From contig NZ_JAUSUG010000027.1 in NCBI RefSeq assembly GCF_030813435.1, positions 1 through 64,000 of the forward strand: DNA of 64,000 bases, in the 5' to 3' direction. The notes under the pieces are model-generated. The model did not search any database. It was not told the DNA's origin and was given only the letters and a program-made list of their open reading frames with translations. Both the position numbers and the translations under genes were made by a program. Source of the DNA: Evansella vedderi. Lineage in GTDB: Bacteria; Bacillota; Bacilli; Bacillales; Salisediminibacteriaceae. Positions 44,610 through 53,980 of the stretch are shown one piece after another (position 1 is the first letter of the stretch; each line of letters begins with the position of its first letter).

Positions 44610-46391
44610 TTACTTATCAGTAAGTTCCATAAATGTGTCTACGTCTGCTTTTACTTGGTCGATGGCTTTTTGCCAGAATTCTGGTTGAGTTAGGTCCACA
44701 TCTAGGTGTTTTTTCGCTAGTTCTTCCACTTCTAGGCGACCAGTGTCTCTAAGAAGTTCGATGTAGCGGTCTTCGAAAGCTTCTCCTTCTTCTGCGGCCT
44801 TTGCGTAAATTCCCATGCTGAACAGGTACCCGAATGTATATGGGAAGTTATAGAATGGTACCCCTGTAATATGGAAGTGAAGCTTTGATGCCCAGAAGTA
44901 TGGTGAGTACTCGCTAAGGCCGTCACAGTATGCCTCCTTCTGCGCTTCCACCATTAATTCATTTAAGCGTGGTACACTAACAAGACCTTTTTTACGTTCC
45001 TCATAAAATCTTGTTTCAAACAAGAAGCGTGCGTGAATGTTCATAAAGAATGCTACGCTGCGATTCAATTTATCGTCTAATAATTGAATCTTCGCTTCAT
45101 TTGTTTTTGCCTGTTTCACTGTAGCGTCAGCAACAATCATTTCAGCGAATGTTGATGCTGTTTCTGCTACGTTCATGGCATAGCGCTGGGACATTTGCGG
45201 AAGATCATTCATGACATATTGGTGATAGGCATGGCCAAGCTCGTGAGCTAAAGTTGCTACGTTAGATGCTGATCCGCTGTATGTCATGAAAATACGGGAC
45301 TGCTCACTTACTGGAAAGCTTGTACAGAATCCACCTGGGCGCTTTCCTGGGCGGCTTTCTGCTTCAATCCACTCTTTATCAAAAGCCATTTGTGCAAAGT
45401 TACCCATTTTGGGACTGAACTTATTAAATTGCTCCACGATCATTTCCGCTGCTTCATCGTAGCTTACTTCTTCAACGTTCTCAGAAAGTGGTGCACTTAC
45501 ATCATACATAGCCAATTTATCAATGCCTAATAGCTCAGCTTTACGCTCCATGTATTTGACGAAGGTATCTTTGTTTTTCGTAATCGTATCCCACATGACA
45601 TCAAGTGTTTCCTTCTTCATGCGGTTAATTTGTAGTGGCTCCTTCAATACCTCGTCCCAGCCCCTTGCTTCGTATGTTTGAAGACGGAAGCCTGCTAAAT
45701 GATTTAATGTGTTACCAAAAAGTTCAGATTCTTGTTCCCATGCTTTTTCTGATTGGTCAAAAACATGTTTACGGAAGTTACGATCAAAACTGCTCATTTT
45801 GTTTGCTGCCTGCCCTACAGAGTATGATTTCTTTTCGCCATCCTCTTCAATCTCAACGGACATGCGGCCAACGATGGTGCTATATAAATCACCCCAAGCG
45901 TGATAACCATCTACACCTAACGCTTGAATAAGCTTTTCTTTGTCGGCTGGAAGCTTATCCTTTGCGTTTTCACGGCGCTCATTTAAGTTAAAGACAATTT
46001 CCTTCATATCCCCTAAAGCAATGAATTGATTCCACTCCTGTTCAGAGAATGCTAAAAGTTTTTCATCGATAGTCGTTAAAATGGAAGCATAGTTAGAAGC
46101 AAGCTGTTTTGTTGTTCCACCTAATAATTTTGCCTTATCATCCTTCACATTTTGAGCTAGCAAGCAGCCCACAAATGCCCCAACTTCCCTAACCTTTTTT
46201 CCAACCTCTTGGGCACGGTTTACTAATCCTGCCCATTCCTCAACACTATCTGAAGCATTGTCTGCGTCTGTTTGAAATATTTTTAATTCCTTTTCTAATT
46301 CTGCAATGGCTGCTTTTAATGCTGGAGACTCACTAGTTCCCCCTTCAAAAATTGCATCTAAATCCCAAACCTGTTTATACTTTGCCGTCAT
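44610..46391 (-). CDS. M3 family oligoendopeptidase (PepF-like)
   Basis: A 593-residue zinc metallopeptidase of the M3B/PepF type, cleaving short peptides in the cytoplasm. The zinc site is LAHELGHAYHQ (HExxH), with the third ligand Glu about 25 residues downstream in NVAETASTFAEM. The long helical N-terminal half closes over the active-site channel. No signal peptide. The start overlaps the end of the upstream oxidoreductase gene by 17 nt, so the two are in one operon. Confidence 0.94.
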   Translation of the reverse strand: MTAKYKQVWDLDAIFEGGTSESPALKAAIAELEKELKIFQTDADNASDSVEEWAGLVNRAQEVGKKVREVGAFVGCLLAQNVKDDKAKLLGGTTKQLASNYASILTTIDEKLLAFSEQEWNQFIALGDMKEIVFNLNERRENAKDKLPADKEKLIQALGVDGYHAWGDLYSTIVGRMSVEIEEDGEKKSYSVGQAANKMSSFDRNFRKHVFDQSEKAWEQESELFGNTLNHLAGFRLQTYEARGWDEVLKEPLQINRMKKETLDVMWDTITKNKDTFVKYMERKAELLGIDKLAMYDVSAPLSENVEEVSYDEAAEMIVEQFNKFSPKMGNFAQMAFDKEWIEAESRPGKRPGGFCTSFPVSEQSRIFMTYSGSASNVATLAHELGHAYHQYVMNDLPQMSQRYAMNVAETASTFAEMIVADATVKQAKTNEAKIQLLDDKLNRSVAFFMNIHARFLFETRFYEERKKGLVSVPRLNELMVEAQKEAYCDGLSEYSPYFWASKLHFHITGVPFYNFPYTFGYLFSMGIYAKAAEEGEAFEDRYIELLRDTGRLEVEELAKKHLDVDLTQPEFWQKAIDQVKADVDTFMELTDK

Positions 46392-47079
46392 CCCGAACCC
46401 TCCTGTAACTATGTTGTATTTCTTCTCCTAATAGACGTATTTGGTCTGACTCGTAAATATGGACACCGCTGCTTTCCTCCTGTGCCACCATGTACATCGC
46501 CTTTGCCAAGTACGTTCCCTTTACTGGTTTATACTTTCCATACGGTCCTACGAGGAATATGGATAAGGGTTTTCCTATGACCTCTGCTGCTTTTTCTCCA
46601 ATTCGGAGCTCTTCCCTTTTTCCAACAAGAAGAGACGGGCGAAAAATATGTAAGGAACGAAGCTCTAAAGCAACAAGTGCTTCTTCAAGCTTTCCTTTTA
46701 CACGGCTATAAAAAAATGCTGCATCACGATCTGCCCCAATAGACGTCACGATTAAAAACTGTCTCACATTTGCTTCCTTTGCCAGTTTCCCCAGCTTCAA
46801 AGGATACGTATAATCTACCTTCATGAATTTCTTTTTAGATTTTGCTTTCTTCATGGTGGTTCCTAAACAGACAAAAACATCCTCAACACCGTGAAGTAGT
46901 TCCGAATGCTTCTCTAATTGGTCAAAATCTATCACATACTCTTTCACGATAGGTTGGTCAATATTGGTTTTCCTCCGGGTTACGATTCTTATTTCATCAT
47001 ATGACCCACTTTGGACAAGCTCCACAAGGACATTTTTACCAATTAACCCTGTAGCACCAGCAACCAATGCCTTTTTCAA
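46375..47079 (-). CDS. NAD(P)-binding atypical short-chain dehydrogenase
   Basis: A 234-residue Rossmann-fold protein. The dinucleotide-binding loop is VAGATGLIGKNV (residues ~7-18), and DVFVCLGTTMKKAKSKK plus FLIVTSIGADRDAAFFYSRVKG follow the NmrA/HTATIP2-like extended SDR pattern. The catalytic Tyr-Lys pair could be YSRVK. Substrate unknown. Co-transcribed with the downstream M3 peptidase gene (17-nt overlap). Confidence 0.85.
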   Translation of the reverse strand: MKKALVAGATGLIGKNVLVELVQSGSYDEIRIVTRRKTNIDQPIVKEYVIDFDQLEKHSELLHGVEDVFVCLGTTMKKAKSKKKFMKVDYTYPLKLGKLAKEANVRQFLIVTSIGADRDAAFFYSRVKGKLEEALVALELRSLHIFRPSLLVGKREELRIGEKAAEVIGKPLSIFLVGPYGKYKPVKGTYLAKAMYMVAQEESSGVHIYESDQIRLLGEEIQHSYRRVRDDGKV

Positions 47080-47248
47080 GCCATTTCACCCCTGATTAAT
47101 AACCGTATTATTATCAATGTATCATGAATAATGCGAAAAATGAAAGGATTACTATTTCGAAACCCGAAAAATTTTTTCCTGTAAAAAACATCTCTTTAAC
47201 GTCTAAATCGAGTAATCAAAATAAATAACATTATATGCGAAAAAGCTT

Positions 47249-48121
47249 TTACTGAAGGTAATACTTGTATAGGGCTTGGGTTCCGGAGTTCTCCTCTCCT
47301 TGCTCTGCCAATTGCTCATATAACCCCTTTGCTACGGTTAATCCTGGTGTCTTTAAGCCTAATTCCTCTGCGGAGTCTATAGCTATTTTCATATCCTTTA
47401 TGAAATGTTTAATGTAGAAACCTGGTTCGAAATCTCCGTCAATCATTCGCGGAACTAATTTACTTAAGGTAAAGCTGCCTGCGGCACCCGTTTCAATACT
47501 TTTTAGGACTTCCCTTTGATCTAACCCTGCTTTTTTAGCGTAAACAATGGCTTCACATGCCCCCATCATGGTACTAGCGATGGCAATTTGGTTGGCCATT
47601 TTCGTATGCTGCCCTGATCCTGCTGGTCCTTGTAAGCGAATGTTTTCACCCATTAATGAAAAGATTGGGTGCATTTCGTCAAAGGCTTCCTTTTCTCCCC
47701 CAACCATAATGGCTAGTTTTCCGTCACGTGCGCCAATATCGCCTCCAGAAACTGGGGCATCTAAGGCAAAAATACCTTTCTTTTTCGCTTCATCACTGAT
47801 TTTCTTCGCCAAAAGTGGCTTGGATGTTGTCATATCAATCACATAGGAGCCTGGACGAGCATGGTTTAGAATACCATTTAACCCCAAATAAACCCCTTCC
47901 ACATCAGATGGGAAGCCAACTATCGTAATAACTACATCCGATTTCTCCGCAAGCTCTGCTACCGTTCCACACCAATTCGCACCGTTATTCAGCAACTCTA
48001 CAGCCTTTTCCTTTGTACGGTTATAAACATTGAGCTCATGTCCACCGTTCATGAGATGCTTTGCCATGCTTTTCCCCATAACTCCTGTACCGATAAAACC
48101 GATTACCTTCTTTTCGCCCAT
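47249..48121 (-). CDS. NAD(P)-dependent beta-hydroxyacid dehydrogenase
   Basis: A 290-residue member of the 3-hydroxyisobutyrate dehydrogenase/tartronate semialdehyde reductase family. GFIGTGVMGKSMAKHL is the N-terminal dinucleotide loop. LDAPVSGGDIGARDGKLAIM is the family substrate loop, and GSGQHTKMANQ carries the catalytic Lys. GAGGAGG precedes the ATG. It lies 18 bp after ung, so the AlkD-like gene, ung and this gene probably form one transcript. A link to valine or isobutyrate metabolism, which would relate to icmF, is possible but not shown. Confidence 0.9.
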   Translation of the reverse strand: MGEKKVIGFIGTGVMGKSMAKHLMNGGHELNVYNRTKEKAVELLNNGANWCGTVAELAEKSDVVITIVGFPSDVEGVYLGLNGILNHARPGSYVIDMTTSKPLLAKKISDEAKKKGIFALDAPVSGGDIGARDGKLAIMVGGEKEAFDEMHPIFSLMGENIRLQGPAGSGQHTKMANQIAIASTMMGACEAIVYAKKAGLDQREVLKSIETGAAGSFTLSKLVPRMIDGDFEPGFYIKHFIKDMKIAIDSAEELGLKTPGLTVAKGLYEQLAEQGEENSGTQALYKYYLQ

Positions 48122-48139
48122 TTTATTTTCCTCCTCTAA

Positions 48140-48817
48140 TTATAGTTCTACTGGAAGCTCCCAGTTGATTTCTGTTATTTCATTTTTTCGTAAAAACTCA
48201 TTGGTCCTTGAAAAAGGCTTACTTCCGAAAAAACCCCGATTGGCAGAAAAGGGGCTTGGATGGGGGGAGGTTATAATGTGGTGATGGGAAGCGGTTATTA
48301 GCTCCCTTTTTTCTTCTGCATGCTTGCCCCATAAAATAAATACAACAGGTTGTTCCCGTCGGTTTAACGCCCTAATAACCTCATCTGTAAATTTCTCCCA
48401 CCCCTTCCCTTTATGGGAGTTGGGTTCATGGGCTTTAACGGTTAACACGGTATTTAACAGAAGCACTCCCTCCTCTGCCCAACTTTGCAAATAACCATGG
48501 TTTGGGATTGAGTGGCCAAGGTCTTTGTGAAGCTCCTTATAAATGTTTTTCAAGGATGGTGGTACTTTCACATCTGGTTGGACAGAGAAGCTAAGACCGT
48601 GGGCCTGACCCGGACCGTGATACGGATCTTGCCCTAGGATTACGGCCTTCGTATTTTCATAGTTAGTTGTATGTAATGCTTGAAAGATATTCTCCCACTT
48701 AGGAAAAACTAGATTACTCCCTTCCCTATATTCCTTTTCTAGAAACTGCTGTAGCTCTAGAAAATAAGCTTTCTTGAATTCCTTGCTGAGCTCTTTTTCC
48801 CAATCATTTGTTAACAT
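48140..48817 (-). CDS. ung: Uracil-DNA glycosylase
   Basis: A 225-residue family 1 UDG that removes uracil from DNA. Motif A is [17 protein letters not shown] with the catalytic Asp, and motif B is HPSPFSA with the catalytic His. I start at ATG 48817 ([10 protein letters not shown]), 7 nt after GAGGAG; a GTG five codons upstream overlaps the binding site. It is 15 bp after the AlkD-like gene, pairing two base-excision repair functions. Confidence 0.97.
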   Translation of the reverse strand: MLTNDWEKELSKEFKKAYFLELQQFLEKEYREGSNLVFPKWENIFQALHTTNYENTKAVILGQDPYHGPGQAHGLSFSVQPDVKVPPSLKNIYKELHKDLGHSIPNHGYLQSWAEEGVLLLNTVLTVKAHEPNSHKGKGWEKFTDEVIRALNRREQPVVFILWGKHAEEKRELITASHHHIITSPHPSPFSANRGFFGSKPFSRTNEFLRKNEITEINWELPVEL

Positions 48818-48832
48818 TCTATTTCTCCTCAC

Positions 48833-49510
48833 TTAAGCTCTCTCCCTAATAATATGCTTCATCCCTTCCCGAACACTTAAGGGAGATAAATCCTCCGAGC
48901 GAATAAACGCTTCTACACTTTCAGGGTCCGTTTTAGAATATTCCCTCAAGGCCCAACCAATTGCCTTTCGGATAAAAAAATCTTTATGATCCTTATTATC
49001 ACGGATTAACCCATAAAGAAGGTCTGCATTTGTTTCACCTTTATATTTTAATTGAAATAACAAAGCTGTTCGCCTTAACCATAGATTTTCATGGTTTCTC
49101 CAAACTGGAATATACAAGTCTAGTAGATGGGACTCCCTGGCGAACAGCTCTCCTACTATGTTTGTAGCAATGGTATCTACCGTATCCCACCAAGATTTAG
49201 TTGTAATTAATTCCTCTATCCAAGGGACATGCTCCGGAAGAATCCAACGAGGGCGCCTCACCATCATACTCAGAACAGCATATTGATATTCCCTTTCTGG
49301 CAAATTCCAAGCCCCTTGTAAAAAAGTTAATGGTAACTCTTCTAAGTTAAGAATATCTGTATTGCAATAAAATTGTTCCAATAACCTCCTTCTTTCTGGG
49401 GTCTTTATACCCAGAAAGGAGAAATGATTTTTCATATAGGCAGTCATTGGAGTGGCATTTTCTTCATTTTTATTAGCTTCGAATAGCTCTTTCAAGACTT
49501 CCAAATACAT
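48833..49510 (-). CDS. DNA alkylation repair protein (AlkD-like HEAT repeat glycosylase)
   Basis: A 225-residue alpha-helical HEAT-like protein of the AlkC/AlkD family, which excises bulky N3- and N7-alkylated purines. Family landmarks are FLGIKTPERRRLL, REYQYAVLSMM and the central KSWWDTVDTIATNIVG with the conserved Trp and Asp. The C-terminal FIRKAIGWALREYSKTDPE is typical. I start at ATG 49510, 6 nt after GGAGGTG. It heads the transcript with ung. Confidence 0.9.
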   Translation of the reverse strand: MYLEVLKELFEANKNEENATPMTAYMKNHFSFLGIKTPERRRLLEQFYCNTDILNLEELPLTFLQGAWNLPEREYQYAVLSMMVRRPRWILPEHVPWIEELITTKSWWDTVDTIATNIVGELFARESHLLDLYIPVWRNHENLWLRRTALLFQLKYKGETNADLLYGLIRDNKDHKDFFIRKAIGWALREYSKTDPESVEAFIRSEDLSPLSVREGMKHIIRERA

Positions 49511-49620
49511 ACATTCCACCTCCAGTTTCCACTTTCTGAATTGACTTAATGAGCCATTAGTACTATATTAAAATAAATGGTAAATTGTGAGAGTTTATTT
49601 ACTCAAGAGGGGGCTCCATG

Positions 49621-49983
49621 ATGGCAAAAATATTAATAACTGACGATGCAGCATTTATGAGAATGACATTAAGTAAAATGATTACAGATGCAGGACATGA
49701 AGTTGTTGCGGAGGCTGCGGATGGATACGAAGCTGTAGCACTGTACAAACAACATCGTCCTGACTTAGTAACAATGGATATTACTATGCCTAATTTAGAT
49801 GGGGTTGAAGCCCTCAAACAAATTAAAGAAATAAACCCTCTGGCAAAAGTACTCATGTGCTCAGCCATGGGGCAGCAAAACAAAGTGGTGGATGCTATTC
49901 AATATGGCGCCATCGATTTTATCGTAAAACCCTTTGATGAAGCTCGAATGAAAGAAGCCATAGAAAATGCATTATCACGATAA
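49621..49983 (+). CDS. CheY-like single-domain response regulator
   Basis: A 120-residue receiver domain with no output domain. The acidic pair is DD at residues 8-9, the phosphorylated Asp53 sits in TMDITMP, and CSAMGQQ and IVKPFDEA supply the conserved Ser and Lys. The sequence closely follows B. subtilis CheY, but the gene stands alone, far from any chemotaxis operon, between the repair genes and fructokinase. An ATG directly upstream (49618) is an alternative start; AGAGGGGG serves both. Its kinase partner is unknown. Confidence 0.9.
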   Translation: MAKILITDDAAFMRMTLSKMITDAGHEVVAEAADGYEAVALYKQHRPDLVTMDITMPNLDGVEALKQIKEINPLAKVLMCSAMGQQNKVVDAIQYGAIDFIVKPFDEARMKEAIENALSR

Positions 49984-49989
49984 ATTGAG

Positions 49990-50142
49990 CAGGAAAAACC
50001 TACTGGTTTTTGCATAGGTTACTCCTGCGATTACTCGTCGCAAGAAAAGATTTGTTGCTTTTCCACTGGAGTCGCCGCCTTTCGCTTCTCCAAGCTTTTA
50101 AAAAAAAGCAACAAAGTTTGTGAAAACAGCCTTGAGAAAAAA
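49990..50142. repeat. Interspersed repeat, family A copy after the receiver gene
   Basis: Contains GCGATTACTCGTCGCAAG, TTTCCACTGGAGTCGCCGCC, TTTCGCTTCTCCAAGCTTTT and ends TTTGTGAAAACAGCCTTGAG. The left end lacks the TTGGATACG section. It lies between convergent genes. Confidence 0.7.
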
Positions 50143-50151
50143 GTTAAAGTG

Positions 50152-51093
50152 TTACAAAAGTTTCTTTACTTCTTCTAAGGTTGGCAAGGCTGACATGGCA
50201 CCCTTTTTAGAAGCGGCTAATCCCCCTGAGACAGCTGCAAAATGGGCAATTTCCTCCACTTCCTTTAAGGTAAGCTCCCCAAGATTTTTCTCCAATGCCT
50301 GGAGATGATAGAGAATTCCGGAAACATAGGCATCACCTGCTCCTGTTGTATCTACAGCCTCTACCTTCATAGGGGACACCTTTACATAACCTTCCTTTAA
50401 AAATACATAGCTGCCCTCTGCCCCTAAAGTAACGATAGTAACGGGAATATTATAATTGGTTAGCTTTTCTACTCCTTGAATAACGTCCTTTTCTCCAGTG
50501 AGAAACTCTAATTCCTCTTCTGATATTTTCAAAACATCCGCCTCTGTAAGCATGGAAATAATCGTTTCCTTAGCTTTTTGTTCGTTTTCCCACAAGTCTA
50601 ATCTCAAATTGGGGTCATAGGAGACAATTAATCCATTTTGTTTTGCTAGCTCCACTGCTTTCTTTGTTGCTGATCGAGAAGGTTCACCGATTAAACTAAT
50701 GGAACCAAAATGTAAGACTCGATAATCCTGGAAAGGGACATTCTGTACTTCTTCACTATCTAAAAAGCGATCTGCACTTGGATTTATGTAAAATTCAAAG
50801 CTTCGTTCTCCACCTTCTCCTAAGGTCACAAACACAAAACCAGTGCGGACTTCCTCTGTCTCATACATATAAGTTGTGTCTACATTATAGCTTTCGAGAG
50901 TTTCCTTTAAAAATCCTCCTAAAACATCCTTACCCACTTTTCCTAAAAAGCATGTTTTCACGCCAAGCCTTCCTAACCCAACCGCCACATTGGCTGGTGC
51001 TCCACCAGGACTTTTTTGATAGTTAAAATTATTTTCATCTAATGGAATAAAATCGATTAGTGCTTCACCTAAACTGATTACACCCTTTTTCAC
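50152..51093 (-). CDS. PfkB family carbohydrate kinase, probable fructokinase
   Basis: A 313-residue ribokinase/PfkB-type sugar kinase. The first signature is GGAPANVAVGLGRLG and the second is DTTGAGDAYVSGIL with the catalytic Asp. The N-terminus GVISLGEALIDFIPLD is typical of bacterial fructokinases that phosphorylate fructose at C6. The GTG start follows AGGAGG. No sugar transporter or sucrose hydrolase is adjacent, so the assignment to fructose is by similarity only. Confidence 0.9.
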   Translation of the reverse strand: MKKGVISLGEALIDFIPLDENNFNYQKSPGGAPANVAVGLGRLGVKTCFLGKVGKDVLGGFLKETLESYNVDTTYMYETEEVRTGFVFVTLGEGGERSFEFYINPSADRFLDSEEVQNVPFQDYRVLHFGSISLIGEPSRSATKKAVELAKQNGLIVSYDPNLRLDLWENEQKAKETIISMLTEADVLKISEEELEFLTGEKDVIQGVEKLTNYNIPVTIVTLGAEGSYVFLKEGYVKVSPMKVEAVDTTGAGDAYVSGILYHLQALEKNLGELTLKEVEEIAHFAAVSGGLAASKKGAMSALPTLEEVKKLL

Positions 51094-51273
51094 TATTTTT
51101 TCCTCCTAAACTATTGCTATTGTTCCTCATTATACTTTTCCATATCTCAGAGGGCAATACCAGTCTCCCTCTATTGTAGTTTACATAAAAACTGTTAAAA
51201 TAAAGTTATTCGTTTTAAACGGAATTAAACCCGATTTAATCTATCGGAAATATATATTTAGGGTGGGATACAT

Positions 51274-52212
51274 GTGAAAAAAGTATATATTATTCACGAA
51301 AATGACGAGTGGACAAAACCACTTTTGGAAGCTTTAGAAGAAGAAGAAGTTCCCTTTGAGGATTGGCATTTAGATGCAGGATCGGTGCCATTAGATGAAG
51401 CCCCTCCAGAAGGAGTTTTTTATAATAGAATGAGTGCTTCCTCCCATACTCGGGGACATCGCTTTGCCCCAGAATTGACCCATGCTGTTTTAACATGGCT
51501 AGAAGCCCATGGCCGAAGGGTCTTAAACGACAGAAATGCCCTACAATTGGAATTAAGCAAGGTTGCACAATATGAAGCATTAAAACGATTTGGAATATTA
51601 ACACCGAAAACCACTGCTGCCGTTGGAAAAAAAGCGTTACTAACTGCTGCAGAAAGCTTCCCAACTCCATTTATCACGAAGCATAACCGTGCTGGGAAAG
51701 GGTTGGGTGTTCATAAGTTTGATTCGGTGGAGGCATTACAAGCTTGGATTGAAACGGATCAATTAGAACCTTCCGTAGATGGTGTCATGCTCCTTCAAGA
51801 TTATATTTATGCACCCACACAAACCATTACTCGTTGTGAGTTCATTGCAGGGAAGTTTATGTACGCCGTTCAAGTAGATACGTCAGAAGGGTTTGAGTTA
51901 TGCCCTGCAGAAGCATGTGTAATCGGGGATCAGTTTTGTCCAACAGACGGCTCAGAGCCAGCTTCACCAAAGGCTAAGTTTCAAATTATCGAAAACTATA
52001 ACAACCCTGTAATAGAAAAATATGAAAAGTTCCTCCAAACAGAAGGGATATATTTTGCTGGAATTGAAAATATTACAGATGCTGAAGGTCGAGTATTTAC
52101 GTATGACGTAAATACAAATACGAATTATAATCCTCAGGCTGAGCAAAAGGCTGGTATTTTTGGAATGAAGGAAGTTGCCCGTGCTCTAAAAAGAGAGTGG
52201 GAAAATCTATAA
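51274..52212 (+). CDS. ATP-grasp family protein (RimK-like)
   Basis: A 312-residue ATP-grasp ligase. After an N-terminal ~90-residue domain, FITKHNRAGKGLGVHKF is the ATP-binding Lys/Gly-rich loop, LLQDYI precedes the adenine contact, and YDVNTNTNYNP supplies the metal-binding Asn/Asp residues. Proteins of this group ligate an amino acid or small acid to a protein or peptide, but this one has no assigned substrate. The GTG start follows GGTGGG. It is 80 bp upstream of yojF-bshB2; ATP-grasp enzymes make thiols such as glutathione, but no such role is shown here. Confidence 0.85.
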   Translation: MKKVYIIHENDEWTKPLLEALEEEEVPFEDWHLDAGSVPLDEAPPEGVFYNRMSASSHTRGHRFAPELTHAVLTWLEAHGRRVLNDRNALQLELSKVAQYEALKRFGILTPKTTAAVGKKALLTAAESFPTPFITKHNRAGKGLGVHKFDSVEALQAWIETDQLEPSVDGVMLLQDYIYAPTQTITRCEFIAGKFMYAVQVDTSEGFELCPAEACVIGDQFCPTDGSEPASPKAKFQIIENYNNPVIEKYEKFLQTEGIYFAGIENITDAEGRVFTYDVNTNTNYNPQAEQKAGIFGMKEVARALKREWENL

Positions 52213-52294
52213 GCAAGTTACACGACAATTCTGTTCGTTTTTAGTATGATAAAACTACTATTTTTAGTTTAACGTGCTTCAGGAGGGGTTAAGT

Positions 52295-52645
52295 TTGAAA
52301 CCAATTGATCCGCAAAAGGTGCAGGAAAGCCTTTCAAGTTTAATAAATCAAAAATTGTATGTTCATTTGGAAACCACGAATGGAGCCTATGCCTCCCATA
52401 AAGATGAATCCTTCTTTTCAGCAGGTGCCTTTATTCGAAATGCCCAGCTCACTTTTTTGCAAGGAAAAATCAAGGGCAACGGCCCTTATCGAATCGGGCT
52501 TGAAACAGAGCTTGGCTGGTTATATGCCGAAGGATTGACTGATTGGGAAATAGATGAGCAAAACAGGTTATTATTTGCCGGACATGACTCAGAGGGAAAA
52601 TTAGCTATCGCATTTGAGCTCAGTACGGCTCCTTTCCCTAAATAA
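52295..52645 (+). CDS. yojF: YojF family protein (DUF1806)
   Basis: A 116-residue protein of the DUF1806 family, expected to be a small beta-rich fold. In B. subtilis yojF is immediately upstream of bshB2 (yojG), exactly as here (41 bp apart), which suggests a supporting role in bacillithiol metabolism; no activity is known. I start at TTG 52295 (MKPIDPQKVQESL), 6 nt after AGGAGGGG; a GTG seven codons upstream would place the binding site inside the gene. Confidence 0.87.
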   Translation: MKPIDPQKVQESLSSLINQKLYVHLETTNGAYASHKDESFFSAGAFIRNAQLTFLQGKIKGNGPYRIGLETELGWLYAEGLTDWEIDEQNRLLFAGHDSEGKLAIAFELSTAPFPK

Positions 52646-52686
52646 TTGTTGAATAGGTAAAATAATTTTCAACTGGAAGTGATCTT

Positions 52687-53352
52687 ATGAAACAGCACGT
52701 ATTAGTTGTTTTTCCCCATCCTGATGATGAAGCATTTGGGGTAGCTGGAACGATTATGGCTCATACAGATGCAGGTGTCCCAGTAACGTATGTATGTTTG
52801 ACCCTTGGAGAAATGGGACGCAACATGGGGCGCCCCCTAATCGCTAATCGGGAAACATTACCTGAAATCCGTAAACAAGAATTGAAAAAGGCTTGTGAGG
52901 TCTTAGGAGTTACGGATTTAAGGATGTTTGGAATGCGGGACAAAACAGTGGAATTTACGGACCAAGAGGTGCTCATTAACCGCCTTTTAGAGGTAATCAA
53001 CGAGATTGAGCCATCTCTAGTCATTACATTTTATCCGGGGTATGCTGTACACCCGGACCATGATGCCACAGGTGCAGCAGTTATTCAAGCAATTAAAAGA
53101 TTACCCCAAGGGGAAAGACCTACTTTATATGCCCTCGCCTTCTCAAAAGGAGCAGAGGATATATTAGGTCCACCAGATGTGGAAATATCCATTGATAAAT
53201 TTGCTGAAAGAAAAATTAAGGTATTAGAAGCTCATGAATCTCAAACAGCCGGCTTCGTAAAAGGTATGAAACAGCGTTATGAAGAGAAGGATGAAGCGGT
53301 TGTAAAACAATTAACCCTTGAAAGATTTTGGACGTATCCAATAGATGAGTAG
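52687..53352 (+). CDS. bshB2: Bacillithiol biosynthesis deacetylase BshB2
   Basis: A 221-residue PIG-L/LmbE-fold zinc deacetylase that removes the acetyl group from N-acetylglucosaminyl-malate to give the bacillithiol precursor GlcN-malate. The zinc and catalytic motif HPDDEA is at residues 11-16, and HPDHDATG supplies the third ligand and a second His. The pairing with yojF identifies the BshB2 rather than BshB1 type. It ends with its own terminator. Confidence 0.93.
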   Translation: MKQHVLVVFPHPDDEAFGVAGTIMAHTDAGVPVTYVCLTLGEMGRNMGRPLIANRETLPEIRKQELKKACEVLGVTDLRMFGMRDKTVEFTDQEVLINRLLEVINEIEPSLVITFYPGYAVHPDHDATGAAVIQAIKRLPQGERPTLYALAFSKGAEDILGPPDVEISIDKFAERKIKVLEAHESQTAGFVKGMKQRYEEKDEAVVKQLTLERFWTYPIDE

Positions 53353-53374
53353 AAGATTGAAGAATGATTGTAGG

Positions 53375-53412
53375 TAAGCGAGCATAGTCTACGGAATGCT
53401 CGCTTATTTATT
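53375..53412 (+). terminator. Terminator of yojF-bshB2
   Basis: TAAGCGAGCAT (53375-53385) pairs perfectly with ATGCTCGCTTA (53396-53406), followed by TTTATT. Confidence 0.8.
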
Positions 53413-53464
53413 GACTGAAAGAAACTATTTTTTTCATGAAAAAACTGTGTCCTTTCCATATAAA

Positions 53465-53980
53465 TTAAAGGCTGTTATTCTCCAACTTTTCATGCTTATA
53501 GGGCATTGACTCACCGGACATTACTTGTAGATTTGCTAAAACTTTATTCGGGGACAGAACTTGGAATGAGAAGGTGCGATACTGATTTGGAAATTTTGCA
53601 GTTATCTCTACAATAAGGCCTTCCACTTCATATCGAACAATTTGATCTGCTTCAATAACTGTCTTAATTTTTCTAAAAACAGGAACGAAGAGAACAAACT
53701 TTTCTGTTATAACTAAAAATCCCCTTCTCTCCAACCGCAATCTTACTGCATCTGTAATCAAAACGGGTTCCTCTTTTACCATTGCCCTAACTTTTTGTTT
53801 TACGATAAAACGGAAAAGATAATCCACACCAAAGGTCAGGACAAATGCAGTCAAAATGCATATTAATGCAAAATACCAGCCCCATTGCCAGAAGAGAAGT
53901 CCCCCTGCTACACCAAATAAGAGCCAGGAAATAACATACCTGAAATACTTATCCGTTATTGGTCTTGATCGTACATTCAT
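53465..53980 (-). CDS. Membrane protein with C-terminal PH/GRAM-like region
   Basis: A 171-residue protein with two membrane helices close together (about residues 15-32 and 36-56). They are followed by a cytoplasmic ~110-residue beta-rich part (FLVITEKFVLFVPVF, then QIVRYEVEGLIVEITAKFP) resembling bacterial PH or GRAM-like modules. Not recognised as a characterised family. It is convergent with bshB2 and monocistronic. Confidence 0.72.
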   Translation of the reverse strand: MNVRSRPITDKYFRYVISWLLFGVAGGLLFWQWGWYFALICILTAFVLTFGVDYLFRFIVKQKVRAMVKEEPVLITDAVRLRLERRGFLVITEKFVLFVPVFRKIKTVIEADQIVRYEVEGLIVEITAKFPNQYRTFSFQVLSPNKVLANLQVMSGESMPYKHEKLENNSL

